This document shows, piece by piece, positions 17,821 to 28,576 of a stretch of DNA of 64,000 nucleotides. Position 1 is the first letter of the stretch. Every line of letters starts with the position of its first letter. Origin of the DNA: Gardnerella piotii (GTDB lineage: Bacteria > Actinomycetota > Actinomycetes > Actinomycetales > Bifidobacteriaceae); assembly GCF_003397585.1 (NCBI RefSeq), contig NZ_QJUV01000001.1:1302001-1366000 (forward strand), given 5' to 3'. Under the pieces are notes generated by a model. It did no database searches, had not been told where the DNA came from, and saw nothing but the letters and a program-made list of their open reading frames with translations. The position numbers and the translations under genes were made by a program.

Positions 17821-18561
17821 ATCGTTTTTAATCGCAAGAAATGCTATTCCAATGCCAATAAAAATCAGCGTAAAAATGGCAAGCAAATAAACAACACCAA
17901 CTCCAAGAGTTGTGGAATTAAACGTGTTTAGCGCAAAACCAAACCACCCTGCAGGCGCTTTGTAGTTCAAAAAATTGTACGGCGCTGCCATAGCATGCTC
18001 TCCCCAACGCACGCCAGCAAACTCGCTTAGAGCAACAGCGTACGCAACGTAAGTGAGCGGCGGAATCGTAGCAAAATAAACGTGCGCACGGCTGGACTTG
18101 TATTTGTAGTCAAAAAGAATAAAGTCAAAAATCGCAAGCAACGGCGTTATAAAATGCACGCATAAGCTTGAGCACCCATTGTTCATGTACGCGCCAACAA
18201 ATCCGAGCTTATTTGTAGGAGCCAAAAAGCACAGATACAGCGTAAACGTGACGGCAATCGAAATCGTCATCATAAATTTAAAAACGTACCATGCGTTTGG
18301 CTTTGAATCTACCCAGCCGCCAGTGCGCTCAGCCTGCACACCCTGCTCATCGCTTTTAGACTTAAGCGCACTTCGCGCGTCTAGAATCAGCGAGCCAAGC
18401 AGCGCCGCGCAAATCATCAAGTTAGAAAGATTCGTAAAATACGTTAGCGCCATTGAATCCCAAGACATTGCCATTCCGTAAATGGATGAAACTATTGCAA
18501 TAACTCGAATTATGGTTCTTGTAACGTAATCTTTGCGCGTTAGGACTAGTGTTTCGCTCAT
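17794..18561 (-). CDS. Pr6Pr family-like integral membrane protein
   Basis: A 255-residue protein with about six hydrophobic helices. It begins MSETLVLTRKDYVTRTIIR and carries FTNLSNLM after the first helix pair. The conserved-looking WYVFKFMMT, HFITPLLAIFDFILFD and PPLTYVAYA segments resemble the bacterial Pr6Pr-type membrane proteins; the biochemical role is unknown. About the last ten residues (NDRATTCLRA) and the TAG stop at 17794 are encoded by the end of mosaic repeat copy 2, so the original C-terminus has been replaced or extended by repeat DNA. A 17-bp tandem duplication lies in its leader. The family call is moderate; the membrane topology is clear. Confidence 0.7.
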   Translation of the reverse strand: MSETLVLTRKDYVTRTIIRVIAIVSSIYGMAMSWDSMALTYFTNLSNLMICAALLGSLILDARSALKSKSDEQGVQAERTGGWVDSKPNAWYVFKFMMTISIAVTFTLYLCFLAPTNKLGFVGAYMNNGCSSLCVHFITPLLAIFDFILFDYKYKSSRAHVYFATIPPLTYVAYAVALSEFAGVRWGEHAMAAPYNFLNYKAPAGWFGFALNTFNSTTLGVGVVYLLAIFTLIFIGIGIAFLAIKNDRATTCLRA

Positions 18562-18592
18562 TTTAAGCTCGCTTTCAAATAAGTTTTAATTC

Positions 18593-18626
18593 TTATTTAT
18601 GTTCTTCGATTATTTATGTTCTTCGA
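18593..18626. repeat. 17-bp tandem duplication in the leader of the Pr6Pr-like gene
   Basis: Two exact, adjacent copies of TTATTTATGTTCTTCGA, starting 31 bp upstream of the start codon. They sit in the expected promoter or 5' leader region of the minus-strand gene. Confidence 0.9.
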
Positions 18627-18755
18627 TTTTTCACATAAACACATTTCGTTTTACATAAATAAGATTTACTATACTTGACTCCGATCTATAAATAGCAAAA
18701 CGTGCAAAATTCAATGGCGATTTTTGTAGATAATGCCAAACAATCTGCCGCAACG

Positions 18756-19078
18756 CCACGACCTACCTTGTAGTGCGTTTGTACCGAATTTACGGCGTGT
18801 CGCCATACAATCGCACTACATAAACACGCAAATCTGTAGTGCAGCTAAGCGCGCGAGCGTCTTCGCCGCGCAGAAGCAGTGCTTCTGCTTTGAGCGGCTC
18901 AGCGCTCCGAATTGCCTTTTCGCGCTACGCTTTAAGCGAAAAGGCAGGTCAGAGCGCACGGCTATTAGTAGCCGCTCGGCTGATTTGGCACATAAAGTCC
19001 ACTGGACTTTATGCCTGAGCCAAATCACGCTTTGAAGGAGCTTGAAACGCGTTATGCAATTTCAAGCTCAGTCAAAGC
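18756..19078. repeat. Mosaic palindromic element, copy 3 (downstream of rpoC)
   Basis: Modules in order: CCACGACCTACCTT boundary; TAGTGCGTTTGTA/TACAATCGCACTA hairpin (18771-18818); GCAGAAGCAGTGCTTCTGC (18870-18888); the GCTCAGCGCTCC to AAAAGGCAGGTC segment (about 18897-18950); a GGCTATTAGTAGCCG hairpin (about 18960-18975); GATTTGGC/GCCAAATC around AAAGTCC...GGACTTT (18983-19026); and GCTTTGA/CAAAGC (19029-19078). The order is largely that of copy 1 read in reverse. The rest of the gap (18627-18755) is AT-rich sequence in which I see no gene. Confidence 0.9.
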
Positions 19079-19082
19079 GAAC

Positions 19083-19124
19083 AAAAAAGCCGCTGCAAGA
19101 TGCGTAAAACAACTTGCAACGGCT
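19083..19124 (-). terminator. Rho-independent terminator of the rpoBC unit
   Basis: Read on the minus strand, GCCGTTGCAAG pairs with CTTGCAGCGGC across a 13-base loop and is followed directly by TTTTTT. It lies 54 bp beyond the rpoC stop codon. The stem is strong (one mismatch) and the T-run is clean. The mosaic repeat begins immediately after it. Confidence 0.92.
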
Positions 19125-19177
19125 AGTCGAAGCAGATTTGCTTGATTAAGCAATCACACAATTAAGCAATCACATGA

Positions 19178-22100
19178 TTACTCAATGTCATCATCGTAAT
19201 CACTCTGACCACCTTGATCGTCAAGATAATCATCTGGATTAAAATCATCACCGAGCTTCATGTCTCCAAAATCAATGTTGGAGAAGTCAACATCTGCCAT
19301 GTCGCTTTCACCAAAGTTTGATGGAGTGCTATTTTCAGCAGTCACAGCAAGATTTGGATACATAGCGTCACGAACTTCTGGATCCGCAGACACATCCGCA
19401 TTACGGTAGCGCGCCAAACCAGTACCAGCTGGAATGAGCTTACCAATAATCACGTTCTCCTTTAGACCCTTAAGATCATCTTCCTTCTGGCTCAAAGCAG
19501 CCTCAGTAAGCACGCGTGTAGTCTCCTGGAAGGATGCGGCAGAAAGCCAAGAATCCGTAGCCAAAGAAGCCTTGGTAATACCCATAAGCTCTGGTCGACC
19601 AGCAGCAGGCTTACCGCCATTCTTAACGGCAGCAAGATTTGCCTCGCGGAACTTTGCCTGATCCACAAGCTCACCTGGAAGAAGCTCAGTGTCTCCAGAA
19701 TCAATCACCGTAATACGGCGAAGCATCTGGTGAACAATAACCTCAATGTGCTTATCGTGAATATCAACGCCCTGAGAACGGTAAACGTTGTGAACTTCTT
19801 CCACAATATTCACCTGAGCTGCACGCGGGCCAAGGATTCGCAAAATCTTCTTAGGATCCACAGAACCCTCAATAAGCTGCGTGCCAACCTCAACGTGGTC
19901 GCCATCCTTAACAAGCATTGGAGCACGGCGAGTTACTGGGTAAACGATTGGCTCAACGGTTGTATCGTCTGGAGTCAAAGTGACTTGACGACCGTGATCC
20001 GTATCTTCTACCTTTACAACGCCTGGGAACTCTGCGATTGGAGCCTCGCCCTTAGGAGTACGAGCCTCAAAAAGCTCGGTAACACGAGGAAGACCCTGCG
20101 TAATATCGCTTGCAGAAGCAACGCCACCAGAGTGGAAGGAACGAAGCGTAAGCTGCGTACCAGGCTCACCAATGGACTGTGCTGCAACAATACCAACAGC
20201 CTCGCCAACATCCACGAGTCGGCTTGTAGCCAAAGACCAGCCGTAGCACTTTGCGCAAACGCCACGCTTAGATTCGCAAGTAAGCACAGAGCGAGCCTTA
20301 ACCTCTTCAACGCCGTGAGCAACCAAGCTGCGCAAAACGTCCATAGAAAGCGCGTCTCCACACTTTGCCAAAACTGTTGTACTGTCTGCTGGATCGAGCA
20401 CGTCTGCAGCGAGCAAGCGCGAGTATGGGCCACCATCAGCAGCCTTAACAAGCGTCAAATTGCCATTTTCGTCGCGGTCTGCAATCTTCATAACAAGACC
20501 ACGCTTTGTGCCGCAATCTTCTTCGCGAACAATAACTTCCTGAGAAACGTCCACAAGACGACGAGTCAAATAACCAGATTCTGCTGTACGAAGTGCGGTA
20601 TCTGCCAAGCCCTTACGAGCACCGTGCTGCGAGATGAAGTACTCCAACACGGAAAGGCCATCGCGGTAGTTTGACTTAACAGGACGAGGAATAATCTCGC
20701 CCTTAGGATTTGCCACCAAGCCTCGCATACCAGCAATCTGACGAATCTGCATCCAGTTACCACGTGCGCCAGACTGAACCATAATGTTCACATTGTTGTC
20801 GTCGTGGAAGTTCTCACGCATTGCGTCTGCAACCTTATCGGTGCATTCAGTCCACAAGTTAATCAACTCTTGACGGCGCTCTTCGTCTGTAAGAAGACCC
20901 ATATCGTACTGGGAGTTGATCTTTGCAGCCTGATCCTCGTAATCTTGCGCAATTTGCTCGCGATTTGGAGGAAGCACAATGTCGGAGAATGCCATTGTAA
21001 CGCCCGACCAAGGTGCGCGCGTAAAGCCAAGATCCTTCAAAGCATCGAGGCTTGCGGCAACCTGAGCGGTGGAATATCGCGTAGCAATGTCGTCAACAAT
21101 CTTAGAAAGAACACCCTTTGGAACCTGCTGGTTTACAAACGGATAATCCTCTGGAAGAGTGCTATTAAACAGCACGCGACCGCAAGACGTTGCAAACAGA
21201 ACAGTTCCATCCTTAAAGCGCTCTTCACGCACAACATCTGGGCTGCCTGGCTCTGGGTCTACAACCTTAAGATCGCTAGGCTGCCAATCCTTTGGCAAAA
21301 CAAAGTCTGCAGGAACGCGAATTAACACCTTAGCTTGCATGTCAATCTCGTGCTTGTCGAGCGCCATTTGCGCCTCTGCAAGCGAAGAGAAGATTCGGCC
21401 TTGACCCTTTGCACCGTCGATTACGGTAGACAAGTAGTACAAGCCCAAAATCATATCCTGAGATGGCATTGTAACAGTGTGACCATCTGCTGGCTTTAAG
21501 ATATTGTCGGATGCCATCATCAAGCTGCGAGCTTCTGCTTGAGCTTCTGCGGAAAGTGGCAAATGCACTGCCATCTGGTCACCATCGAAGTCGGCGTTGA
21601 ATGCTGCGCAAGCAAGTGGTGGCAAGTGAATTGCCTTACCTTCAACCAAGATTGGCTCAAATGCTTGAATACCCAAGCGGTGAAGCGTAGGCGCGCGGTT
21701 AAGAAGAACAGGATGCTCGGAAATAACTTCCTCGAGCACGCCCCAAACCTCGGAATCTCCGCGATCCACAAGGCGCTTGGCGCTCTTCATGTTCTGTGCA
21801 AAGCCCTGATCTACCAAACGCTTAATAACGAATGGCTTAAACAGCTCCAACGCCATTGGCTTAGGCAAACCGCATTGATGCATGCGAAGGCTTGGACCAA
21901 CAACAATTACGGAACGGCCAGAATAATCCACTCGCTTACCGAGCAAGTTCTGGCGGAATCGACCCTGCTTACCTTTAAGCATATCGGAAAGCGACTTTAA
22001 TGGCCTATTGGATGCGCCAGTTACTGGGCGGCCACGACGACCGTTGTCGAAGAGTGAATCAACAGCTTCCTGAAGCATGCGCTTTTCGTTATTAAGCATG

Positions 22101-23197
22101 ATTTCAGGAGCGCCAAGCTCAATCAACCTCTTCAAACGATTATTACGGTTGATTACGCGACGGTACAAATCGTTCAAATCAGATGTTGCAAAGCGGCCAC
22201 CATCAAGCTGAACCATTGGTCGCAAGTCTGGTGGAATTACTGGAATAACGTCCAAAACCATTGCTTCTGGCTTGTTTCCAGTAGTCAAGAACGCGTTCAC
22301 AACCTTAAGTCGCTTCAAAGCGCGCGCCTTGCGCTGACCAGTACCATTGTCGATTTCTTCGCGAAGTTCTACAGCAGCCGACTTAAGATCGAAGTCTTGC
22401 AAGCGCTTCTTGATTGCTTCCGCGCCCATGCATCCTTCAAAGTAGTCGCCATAGCGGTCTTCCATCTCTCGCCAAAGATCAACATCGCCTTCCATATCTC
22501 CTGCACGCAAGCCCTTAAAGCGATCGAAAACTGCGTTCAAACGCTGAATTTGCTCGTCGTAGCGAGTACGGATAGCAGACATTTCGCGCTCAGCTCCAGC
22601 ACGCAACTTAGACTTTGCGCTACCTTTTGCTTCGCCCGATTCTTCTAGCTCGTGAAGATCTTCTTCTGCTTTCTTTGCACGCGCATCAATCTCGTTGTCG
22701 CGGCGCTTGCGAAGATTGCCAATCTCGGTATCAAACTCGTCTTGCAAGTCTGGAAGATCCTGGTGACGCTGCTCTTCATCTACCTTAGTAACCATGTAGG
22801 CTGCAAAGTAGATGACCTTTTCCAAGTCTTTTGGAGCAATGTCGAGCAAATATCCCAAGCGGCTTGGCACACCCTTGAAGAACCAAATGTGTGTTACAGG
22901 AGCCGCAAGCTCAATATGACCCATGCGTTCACGGCGAACGCGGCTGCGTGTAACTTCCACGCCGCATCGCTCGCACACGATTCCCTTAAAGCGCACGCGC
23001 TTATACTTGCCGCACGCGCACTCCCAATCGCGAGTAGGACCAAAAATCTGCTCACCGAACAGACCATCCTTCTCTGGCTTAAGGGTACGGTAATTAATGG
23101 TTTCTGGCTTCTTAACTTCGCCGTGGCTCCAGCTACGGATGTCTTCGGCAGTGGCCAGTCCAATCCTCAGTTTGTCAAATGCGTTGACGTCCAGCAC
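19178..23197 (-). CDS. rpoC: DNA-directed RNA polymerase subunit beta prime
   Basis: A 1339-residue subunit carrying part of the polymerase active site. The N-terminal zinc-binding cysteines are in place (Cys60, Cys62, Cys75, Cys78, in [11 protein letters not shown]...CERC). The catalytic magnesium loop NADFDGDQM is at about residues 530-540. The second cysteine set ([13 protein letters not shown]) and the trigger-loop/bridge-helix region follow. The C-terminal tail is strongly acidic (DDDIE). The start is GTG at 23195-23197 ([15 protein letters not shown], the actinobacterial N-terminus) with AGGAC upstream. It follows rpoB by 91 bp that contain a 7-bp tandem repeat, and it ends in a strong terminator. 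Confidence 0.98.
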   Translation of the reverse strand: MLDVNAFDKLRIGLATAEDIRSWSHGEVKKPETINYRTLKPEKDGLFGEQIFGPTRDWECACGKYKRVRFKGIVCERCGVEVTRSRVRRERMGHIELAAPVTHIWFFKGVPSRLGYLLDIAPKDLEKVIYFAAYMVTKVDEEQRHQDLPDLQDEFDTEIGNLRKRRDNEIDARAKKAEEDLHELEESGEAKGSAKSKLRAGAEREMSAIRTRYDEQIQRLNAVFDRFKGLRAGDMEGDVDLWREMEDRYGDYFEGCMGAEAIKKRLQDFDLKSAAVELREEIDNGTGQRKARALKRLKVVNAFLTTGNKPEAMVLDVIPVIPPDLRPMVQLDGGRFATSDLNDLYRRVINRNNRLKRLIELGAPEIMLNNEKRMLQEAVDSLFDNGRRGRPVTGASNRPLKSLSDMLKGKQGRFRQNLLGKRVDYSGRSVIVVGPSLRMHQCGLPKPMALELFKPFVIKRLVDQGFAQNMKSAKRLVDRGDSEVWGVLEEVISEHPVLLNRAPTLHRLGIQAFEPILVEGKAIHLPPLACAAFNADFDGDQMAVHLPLSAEAQAEARSLMMASDNILKPADGHTVTMPSQDMILGLYYLSTVIDGAKGQGRIFSSLAEAQMALDKHEIDMQAKVLIRVPADFVLPKDWQPSDLKVVDPEPGSPDVVREERFKDGTVLFATSCGRVLFNSTLPEDYPFVNQQVPKGVLSKIVDDIATRYSTAQVAASLDALKDLGFTRAPWSGVTMAFSDIVLPPNREQIAQDYEDQAAKINSQYDMGLLTDEERRQELINLWTECTDKVADAMRENFHDDNNVNIMVQSGARGNWMQIRQIAGMRGLVANPKGEIIPRPVKSNYRDGLSVLEYFISQHGARKGLADTALRTAESGYLTRRLVDVSQEVIVREEDCGTKRGLVMKIADRDENGNLTLVKAADGGPYSRLLAADVLDPADSTTVLAKCGDALSMDVLRSLVAHGVEEVKARSVLTCESKRGVCAKCYGWSLATSRLVDVGEAVGIVAAQSIGEPGTQLTLRSFHSGGVASASDITQGLPRVTELFEARTPKGEAPIAEFPGVVKVEDTDHGRQVTLTPDDTTVEPIVYPVTRRAPMLVKDGDHVEVGTQLIEGSVDPKKILRILGPRAAQVNIVEEVHNVYRSQGVDIHDKHIEVIVHQMLRRITVIDSGDTELLPGELVDQAKFREANLAAVKNGGKPAAGRPELMGITKASLATDSWLSAASFQETTRVLTEAALSQKEDDLKGLKENVIIGKLIPAGTGLARYRNADVSADPEVRDAMYPNLAVTAENSTPSNFGESDMADVDFSNIDFGDMKLGDDFNPDDYLDDQGGQSDYDDDIE

Positions 23198-23241
23198 TAT
23201 TATCGTCCTGTCTCATGAAATTGTTTTTCTAAGTTTCTTAA

Positions 23242-23269
23242 TGATTAGTGATTAGTGATTAGTGATTAA
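23242..23269. repeat. 7-bp tandem repeat between rpoB and rpoC
   Basis: TGATTAG occurs three times in a row, then TGATTAA, inside the short rpoB-rpoC spacer. The unit reads CTAATCA on the transcribed strand. It ends about 45 bases upstream of the rpoC start codon, so copy number changes would alter the leader length without touching either protein. Confidence 0.9.
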
Positions 23270-23288
23270 AACACTTGTAACACTTGTA

Positions 23289-26200
23289 TCACTGGTATTC
23301 AGGTTCTTGAATAACTTGGTCTTCTTTGGCAGACGAATCTGGTCGTGCACCAATATTAAAGCCCAAATTTTCAGAAGACGACACCGGATCATCATCTTCA
23401 TCCTTCATGTCGATTGCCACTCCTTCGGAGTTAAGCACCTCAACATTCAAGGAGAGCGACTGCATTTCCTTGAGCAACACCTTAAAGGACTCAGGAATAC
23501 CAGCAGGTGGAAGATTATCGCCCTTAACAATAGCGCCATACACGCGCACGCGACCGTCAACGTCATCAGACTTTGTGGTCATCATTTCGTGCAATGTGTA
23601 CGCAGCGCCATAAGCCTCAAGCGCCCACACTTCCATCTCACCAAAGCGCTGGCCGCCGAACTGAGCCTTACCACCCAACGGCTGCTGGGTAATCATAGAG
23701 TAAGGACCAGTGGAACGAGCGTGAATCTTATCATCAACCAAGTGATGCAGCTTCAAGATGTACATGTAACCAACAGAAATTGGCTTAGGGAATGGTTCAC
23801 CAGTGCGGCCGTCAAACAATGTTGCCTTACCGTCGGAGCCAACAAGCTTATTGCCATCGCGGTCCGCAAGCGTAGTGCTCAAAAGACCCTTCAAGGTCTC
23901 TGGGCGCACGCCGTCGAACACTGGAGTTGCAACAGGAGTGCATGGATCGCCGTGCTCGGCGCCTTCTGGCACGTACTTCTTCCAAGCGGCCTCAAGGTCT
24001 GGATCCAAGTTAATATCCCAGCCTGCGTGAGCAATCCAACCCAAGTGAAGCTCGAGCACCTGGCCCAGGTTCATTCGAGAAGGCACGCCCAGCGGGTTAA
24101 GCATAATGTCTACTGGAGTACCATCCTCCAAGAATGGCATATCTTCTTCTGGCAAAATGCGAGAAATAACACCCTTATTACCGTGACGACCAGAAAGCTT
24201 ATCGCCTTGCGTAATCTTACGATGCTGAGCAATGTACACGCGAATCATTTGGTTTACGCCATTTGGAAGCTCATCGCCATCGTCTTCAGCGTCTTCACGA
24301 GTGATTTCCTTAACAGCAATCACAGTACCAGTTTCGCCGTGAGGCACACGAAGCGAAGTGTCTCGAACTTCGCGGCTCTTTTCGCCAAAGATTGCGCGAA
24401 GCAAGCGCTCTTCTGGAGTAAGCTCGGTCTCGCCCTTAGGTGTTACCTTACCAACCAAAATGTCGCCAGCTTCCACCTCGGCACCAATGCGAATGATACC
24501 GCGCTCGTCGAGGTTTGCAATAGCGTCTTCGCCAACGTTTGGAAGGTCGCGAGTAATCTCTTCGGCACCAAGCTTGGTTTCGCGAGCATCAATCTCGTAC
24601 TCTTCAATGTGAATCGAAGAAAGCGTATCGTCTTGCACGAGTCGCTGAGAAATAATCACAGCGTCCTCGTAGTTGTAGCCGTTCCAAGGCATAAACGCAA
24701 CGAGCAAATTCTTGCCGAGTGCAAGCTCACCCTTGTCTGTTGCAGGGCCATCAGCCAAAACAGTTCCTGCTTCCACGCGCTCACCATCTTTAATAAGCGG
24801 CACCTGGTTGTAGCAAGTAGTCTGGTTGGAGCGCTGGAACTTAGAAAGCTTGTAGCTAGATTGAGTTCCGTCATCGTTCATAACGCGAATAATATCCGCA
24901 GAAACGTAGGTTACAACGCCTGGCTTTTCGGAAAGAATCACGTCTCCAGAATCAACTGCAGCACGCCATTCGGAACCCGTACCAACAAGTGGACGCTCCG
25001 ACTTAATAAGAGGCACGGCCTGGCGCTGCATGTTGGTACCCATCAAAGCACGGTGGCCTTCATCGTGCTCCAAGAATGGAATCAAGCTTGCGCCAAGGGA
25101 AACCATCTGACGTGGAGAAACATCCATGTAGTCAACAGTGCTTACAGGCACATCGACTGCCTCTTCTTCGTCCACGCGAGCAAGCGCCTGCGTGCCAACA
25201 AAGTTGCCATTTTCGTCGAGTTCCTGGTTTGCCTGAGCAATAACATGCTCTGCTTCGCGGTCTGCAGTCATATATTCGACTTCGTTAGTCACATGACCGT
25301 TAACAACCTTACGATAAGGCGTTTCAATAAAGCCGAATGGATTAATGCGACCAAAGGTTGCAAGCGAACCGATAAGACCGATGTTTGGACCTTCTGGGGA
25401 TTCGATTGGGCACATACGACCAAAGTGGGATGGGTGCACGTCTCGAACTTCCATAGATGCGCGGTCTCTAGAAAGACCACCAGGACCAAGAGCCGAAAGA
25501 CGACGCTTGTTCGTAACGCCTGCCAAAGGATTGTTTTGATCCATAAACTGGCTGAGCTGGGAAGTTCCGAAGAACTCCTTAATCGTAGCGTTAACTGGTC
25601 GAATGTTAATCAATGACTGTGGTGTAATAGCCTCAGCGTCTTGAGTTGTCATGCGCTCGCGCACAACGCGCTCCATGCGGCTTAAGCCAGTACGAATCTG
25701 ATTCTGTACAAGCTCGCCAACCTGGCGGATTCGGCGGTTTCCAAAGTGATCAATATCGTCTACGTCTACACGCAACTGCACATCTTCGCCATCGCGCTTG
25801 CCTGGGAAGGTCTTTTCGCCAGCATGCAAAGTAACCAAATACTTGATTGTGGCAATAATGTCTTCGCGATTCAAGCTGCGATCGTTGTAATCCGCTTCCA
25901 AACCAAGCTTGCGATTAATCTTGTAGCGACCAACGCGCGCCAAATCGTAGCGCTTTGTGTTGAAGTAGAAGGATTCGAGCAAATTGCGACCCGCGTCGGC
26001 AGTTGCGGTATCTGCTGGACGAATCTTTCTGTACAAGTCTGTAAGAGCATCGTCTTGAGTATCGATTGGCTCTTTTTCTAGAGCGTCAAGAACAAGAGGA
26101 TAACCCTGGAATGCTTCGGCAATTTCTGGCTTAGTCATGCCGATTGCCATTAAGAATACGATTGCAGACTGCTTGCGCTTTCGATCTACGCGCACGCCAA

Positions 26201-26855
26201 GAACATCGCGCTTATCAATCTCGAACTCAAGCCACGCTCCGCGACTTGGAATGATTTTTGCGCCAAAAACGTCTTTATCGGAAGTGCGATCTTGCGTGCG
26301 ATCGAAGTACACGCCTGGGGAACGCACAAGCTGAGACACGATTACGCGCTCAGTGCCGCCAATAATGAATGTTCCGTGTGGGGTTTGTAATGGGAAATCA
26401 CCCATAAAAACAGTCTGGCTTTTAATCTCGCCAGTTTCGCCGTTTTCAAACTCTGCATTTACGTACAAAGGAGCGGAATATGTGTAATCCTTCTCTTTGC
26501 ACTCAAGCACAGTGTGACGTGGCTCTTCAAAATATGGATCCGAGAATGTGAGGCTCATTGTCTCAGCAAAATTCTCGATTGGAGAAATCTCTTGGAACAC
26601 TTCTTCTAGACCAGAGACGTGTGGCACAGTGTGAGTGCCATTTGCCTCATCTTCTTCGACGCGCTTCTTCCAACGCTCGGAGCCGATCAGCCAGTCAAAG
26701 CTGTCGGTTTGCACACCGAGGAGGTATGGCACATCGATTGGCTCACAAATGGAGCCGAAATTCACACGATCCGACGCTTTGTGCAACTTAATGCTGTGCT
26801 CGTCGGCACGCGCGATGACTTTGGTGGTGTTCGTCGTAGCTTGTTCAGCAGCCAA
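23289..26855 (-). CDS. rpoB: DNA-directed RNA polymerase subunit beta
   Basis: The 1188-residue catalytic subunit, of normal length for Actinobacteria. The rifampicin-binding segment is clear: [20 protein letters not shown], then [13 protein letters not shown], then [23 protein letters not shown]. The residue aligned with E. coli His526 is Asn (codon AAC at 25509-25511, residue 449). The remaining contact residues (Q, D, S) look wild type. The start is TTG at 26853-26855, supported by AAAGGA seven bases ahead and by the MAAEQ N-terminus. The gene begins the rpoBC unit; about 200 bp of leader lie upstream. Confidence 0.98.
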   Translation of the reverse strand: MAAEQATTNTTKVIARADEHSIKLHKASDRVNFGSICEPIDVPYLLGVQTDSFDWLIGSERWKKRVEEDEANGTHTVPHVSGLEEVFQEISPIENFAETMSLTFSDPYFEEPRHTVLECKEKDYTYSAPLYVNAEFENGETGEIKSQTVFMGDFPLQTPHGTFIIGGTERVIVSQLVRSPGVYFDRTQDRTSDKDVFGAKIIPSRGAWLEFEIDKRDVLGVRVDRKRKQSAIVFLMAIGMTKPEIAEAFQGYPLVLDALEKEPIDTQDDALTDLYRKIRPADTATADAGRNLLESFYFNTKRYDLARVGRYKINRKLGLEADYNDRSLNREDIIATIKYLVTLHAGEKTFPGKRDGEDVQLRVDVDDIDHFGNRRIRQVGELVQNQIRTGLSRMERVVRERMTTQDAEAITPQSLINIRPVNATIKEFFGTSQLSQFMDQNNPLAGVTNKRRLSALGPGGLSRDRASMEVRDVHPSHFGRMCPIESPEGPNIGLIGSLATFGRINPFGFIETPYRKVVNGHVTNEVEYMTADREAEHVIAQANQELDENGNFVGTQALARVDEEEAVDVPVSTVDYMDVSPRQMVSLGASLIPFLEHDEGHRALMGTNMQRQAVPLIKSERPLVGTGSEWRAAVDSGDVILSEKPGVVTYVSADIIRVMNDDGTQSSYKLSKFQRSNQTTCYNQVPLIKDGERVEAGTVLADGPATDKGELALGKNLLVAFMPWNGYNYEDAVIISQRLVQDDTLSSIHIEEYEIDARETKLGAEEITRDLPNVGEDAIANLDERGIIRIGAEVEAGDILVGKVTPKGETELTPEERLLRAIFGEKSREVRDTSLRVPHGETGTVIAVKEITREDAEDDGDELPNGVNQMIRVYIAQHRKITQGDKLSGRHGNKGVISRILPEEDMPFLEDGTPVDIMLNPLGVPSRMNLGQVLELHLGWIAHAGWDINLDPDLEAAWKKYVPEGAEHGDPCTPVATPVFDGVRPETLKGLLSTTLADRDGNKLVGSDGKATLFDGRTGEPFPKPISVGYMYILKLHHLVDDKIHARSTGPYSMITQQPLGGKAQFGGQRFGEMEVWALEAYGAAYTLHEMMTTKSDDVDGRVRVYGAIVKGDNLPPAGIPESFKVLLKEMQSLSLNVEVLNSEGVAIDMKDEDDDPVSSSENLGFNIGARPDSSAKEDQVIQEPEYQ

Positions 26856-27055
26856 TGGACGTTCCTTTATCGCTAGCTAGTTTTATTAATCCTTGGGAGC
26901 TTTAGAAAATCGCAGCAAACGCGCTTAAAATCAATGATTTTGGGTTTGCGGGCGCCTTCTTCGGTTCCTTGAGTATGCCCGCTATATGACACACCGTGTA
27001 CAAAGAAACGATTTTACCCCTTCGCTTCGACTTTTTAGCGTCATTTATGCAGGCA
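26856..27055 (-). promoter_or_regulatory. Leader and presumed promoter region of rpoBC
   Basis: A 200-bp non-coding stretch between the upstream membrane protein gene and rpoB. On the minus strand it holds the rpoB ribosome-binding site AAAGGA and a small AAAATCA/TGATTTT hairpin near 26920-26940. A CATACT/TATAGC region near 26975-26992 could serve as a -10 element. No -35 with ideal spacing was found, so the exact promoter is not assigned. Confidence 0.4.
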
Positions 27056-27832
27056 CTAGCGAACAGAAATAACCACGGGATTGCTTTGCAACCCTGCTAC
27101 GTCTTTATGCTCGATTTGCGCAATGTATGTTCCGCGCGAAACTTTAGGCAAATCGGAGTCATTCGCGCAATTTTCTCCACTTGGCGTGCCAATCGTAGCG
27201 TTTGCATTCCAAGTAAACTTTTTATCGTACGAATCGCCTTTTGCCATAAGTAGCGGCTTGAGTGGAATTATGCACATATCTGATTGCCATTGCGGAACAA
27301 CTGCTTGTGCAGACTTGTCTTTCGACTTATTCGACTGATTCGACTTATTTTGCTTATTTTGCTTATTTGACTTATCGCCTTTTGCGCCAGAAGAATCGCC
27401 AGCTGCTTGCGATGAACCGCCTGCGCTTTGGCCTATATTCAACACCATTCTTCCGCTCGAAGCGTCAATCCTGCATGAATCATCGCCTTCGTAAACAATG
27501 TGAGCGTTAAACTCTAAAGTTCCACCCATTGGAACAGCTTGAGACGAAGAAGATAGCTCAATTCTAACGTCTTTTGCACTGCATTTTTTTATGACTCCAA
27601 CAGGCCTTGGATCTGGCACAAGCTGTTTAGATAGAGTAACGTCTGAATGTTTGTTTATAGCGGTTCCGATTGCGCTAATGCCCTTAAAAATGCTGACTAT
27701 GCAAAAAATGCAGAATACTAAAACAGCCAGCAGCCCCACGCAAACTACGATTCGGCGGCGAATGTACATGCGGCGGCGCGCAGCACTAATCTTCCGCTTC
27801 GGTTTACGTTTTAACACAGGCATATTAACCAT
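27056..27832 (-). CDS. Single-pass membrane protein with an extracytoplasmic domain, unknown function
   Basis: A 258-residue protein. Residues 1-28 are very basic (KRKPKRKISAARRRMYIRRR) and residues 29-50 form one hydrophobic helix. This predicts a type II membrane protein with the rest outside the cell. A Gly/Ser/Lys/Asn-rich linker (about 135-170, GDKSNKQNKQNKSNQSNKSK) splits the outer part into two beta-rich segments with a few cysteines. I recognise no named domain. It is encoded just upstream of rpoB on the same strand, with 200 bp between. No clear ribosome-binding site precedes the ATG at 27832; the ATG three codons later (27823) is an alternative. Confidence 0.75.
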   Translation of the reverse strand: MVNMPVLKRKPKRKISAARRRMYIRRRIVVCVGLLAVLVFCIFCIVSIFKGISAIGTAINKHSDVTLSKQLVPDPRPVGVIKKCSAKDVRIELSSSSQAVPMGGTLEFNAHIVYEGDDSCRIDASSGRMVLNIGQSAGGSSQAAGDSSGAKGDKSNKQNKQNKSNQSNKSKDKSAQAVVPQWQSDMCIIPLKPLLMAKGDSYDKKFTWNANATIGTPSGENCANDSDLPKVSRGTYIAQIEHKDVAGLQSNPVVISVR

Positions 27833-27896
27833 TGTAATGCATGAGTAGTTTTAAGACTATTTTTGGCTATTTATGACGATTTCTAGCTATTTATAA

Positions 27897-28574
27897 CTAC
27901 TTCCCGCCCTCAAATCCAAGCTGACGCCACGCCTCATAAATGGCGATTGATGCGCAATTCGTAAGATTTAAGCTTCTAAGCGAAGGTCGCATTGGCAAGC
28001 GAACCTGTTCCGCAACATGCGGGCCTGCCATAATATCCATTGGATCTGGAATATCTCCTGGTTCTGGTCCAAAAAGCAAAATATCGTTCGGCTTATACTC
28101 AATATCTGTGTAAAGTTTTGTGGCGTTTGCAGTAAACGCAATTATGCGAGAATTTGGCATTGACTCAACAAGGTTTTCAAAATTCGGATGCATAACAACG
28201 TGTGCCATATCGTGATAATCAAGACCCGCGCGACGAAGCTTTGTGTCTTGAAGATTAAATCCAAGCGGCTCTACAAGATGCAAAATCGTACCAGTTACCG
28301 CGCAAAGGCGAATCGCAGAGCCTGTATTCCCTGGGATTCTAGGCGAATAGAAGCACAAGTGCGGAGTCTGAGTTTGCGCAGTGCTTGCATCTTGAGCGCT
28401 TAGCATGGCATCCATAACGCTGATTGGATTTCCGTGCGCGTCTGTTACAAGCTCGTCTGGGCCGTAGTTTGACTTTCGGTAGCCGTACTCATACATCTGC
28501 TCTACTCGATTGACTGGGTTTTGCGCATCTGGGTTTTGTAAATCCGTGTTTTGTGCATCTTGCATATTCGTCAT
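27897..28574 (-). CDS. trmL: tRNA (cytidine/uridine 34-2'-O)-methyltransferase, TrmL-like SPOUT enzyme
   Basis: A 225-residue SAM-dependent methyltransferase of the SpoU/TrmH (SPOUT) superfamily. Motifs visible: RIPGNTGSAIRLCAVTG (motif 1 region), LLFGPEPGDIP (motif 2) and LRSLNLTNCASIAIYEAWRQ (motif 3, the trefoil-knot SAM site). This order and the short catalytic domain match TrmL, which methylates the ribose of the wobble base of certain tRNA-Leu species. A 70-residue N-terminal extension precedes the domain and is not typical of E. coli TrmL. ATG at 28574 has GAGG upstream and begins 2 bp after the DMT transporter stop, so the two form one transcript. The SPOUT call is firm; TrmL specificity is likely. 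Confidence 0.82.
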   Translation of the reverse strand: MTNMQDAQNTDLQNPDAQNPVNRVEQMYEYGYRKSNYGPDELVTDAHGNPISVMDAMLSAQDASTAQTQTPHLCFYSPRIPGNTGSAIRLCAVTGTILHLVEPLGFNLQDTKLRRAGLDYHDMAHVVMHPNFENLVESMPNSRIIAFTANATKLYTDIEYKPNDILLFGPEPGDIPDPMDIMAGPHVAEQVRLPMRPSLRSLNLTNCASIAIYEAWRQLGFEGGK

Positions 28575-28576
28575 AA

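Noticed and set aside
17632-17931. 99-codon open frame across mosaic repeat copy 2
   Set aside because: It spans several hairpin modules and the antisense of a membrane protein gene; it is not preserved in the other copies.
18733-19035. 100-codon open frame across mosaic repeat copy 3
   Set aside because: Composed of repeat modules; the matching frame in copies 1 and 2 is interrupted or rearranged, and no ribosome-binding site is present.
19730-20674. 314-codon open frame on the plus strand opposite rpoC
   Set aside because: Same pattern as above: a shadow of rpoC with unnatural composition and no domain.
23262-25616. 784-codon open frame on the plus strand opposite rpoB
   Set aside because: It is antisense to a conserved essential gene, its product is rich in His, Asn, Trp and Cys with no recognisable motif, and no ribosome-binding site precedes it. 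It follows from codon bias in rpoB.
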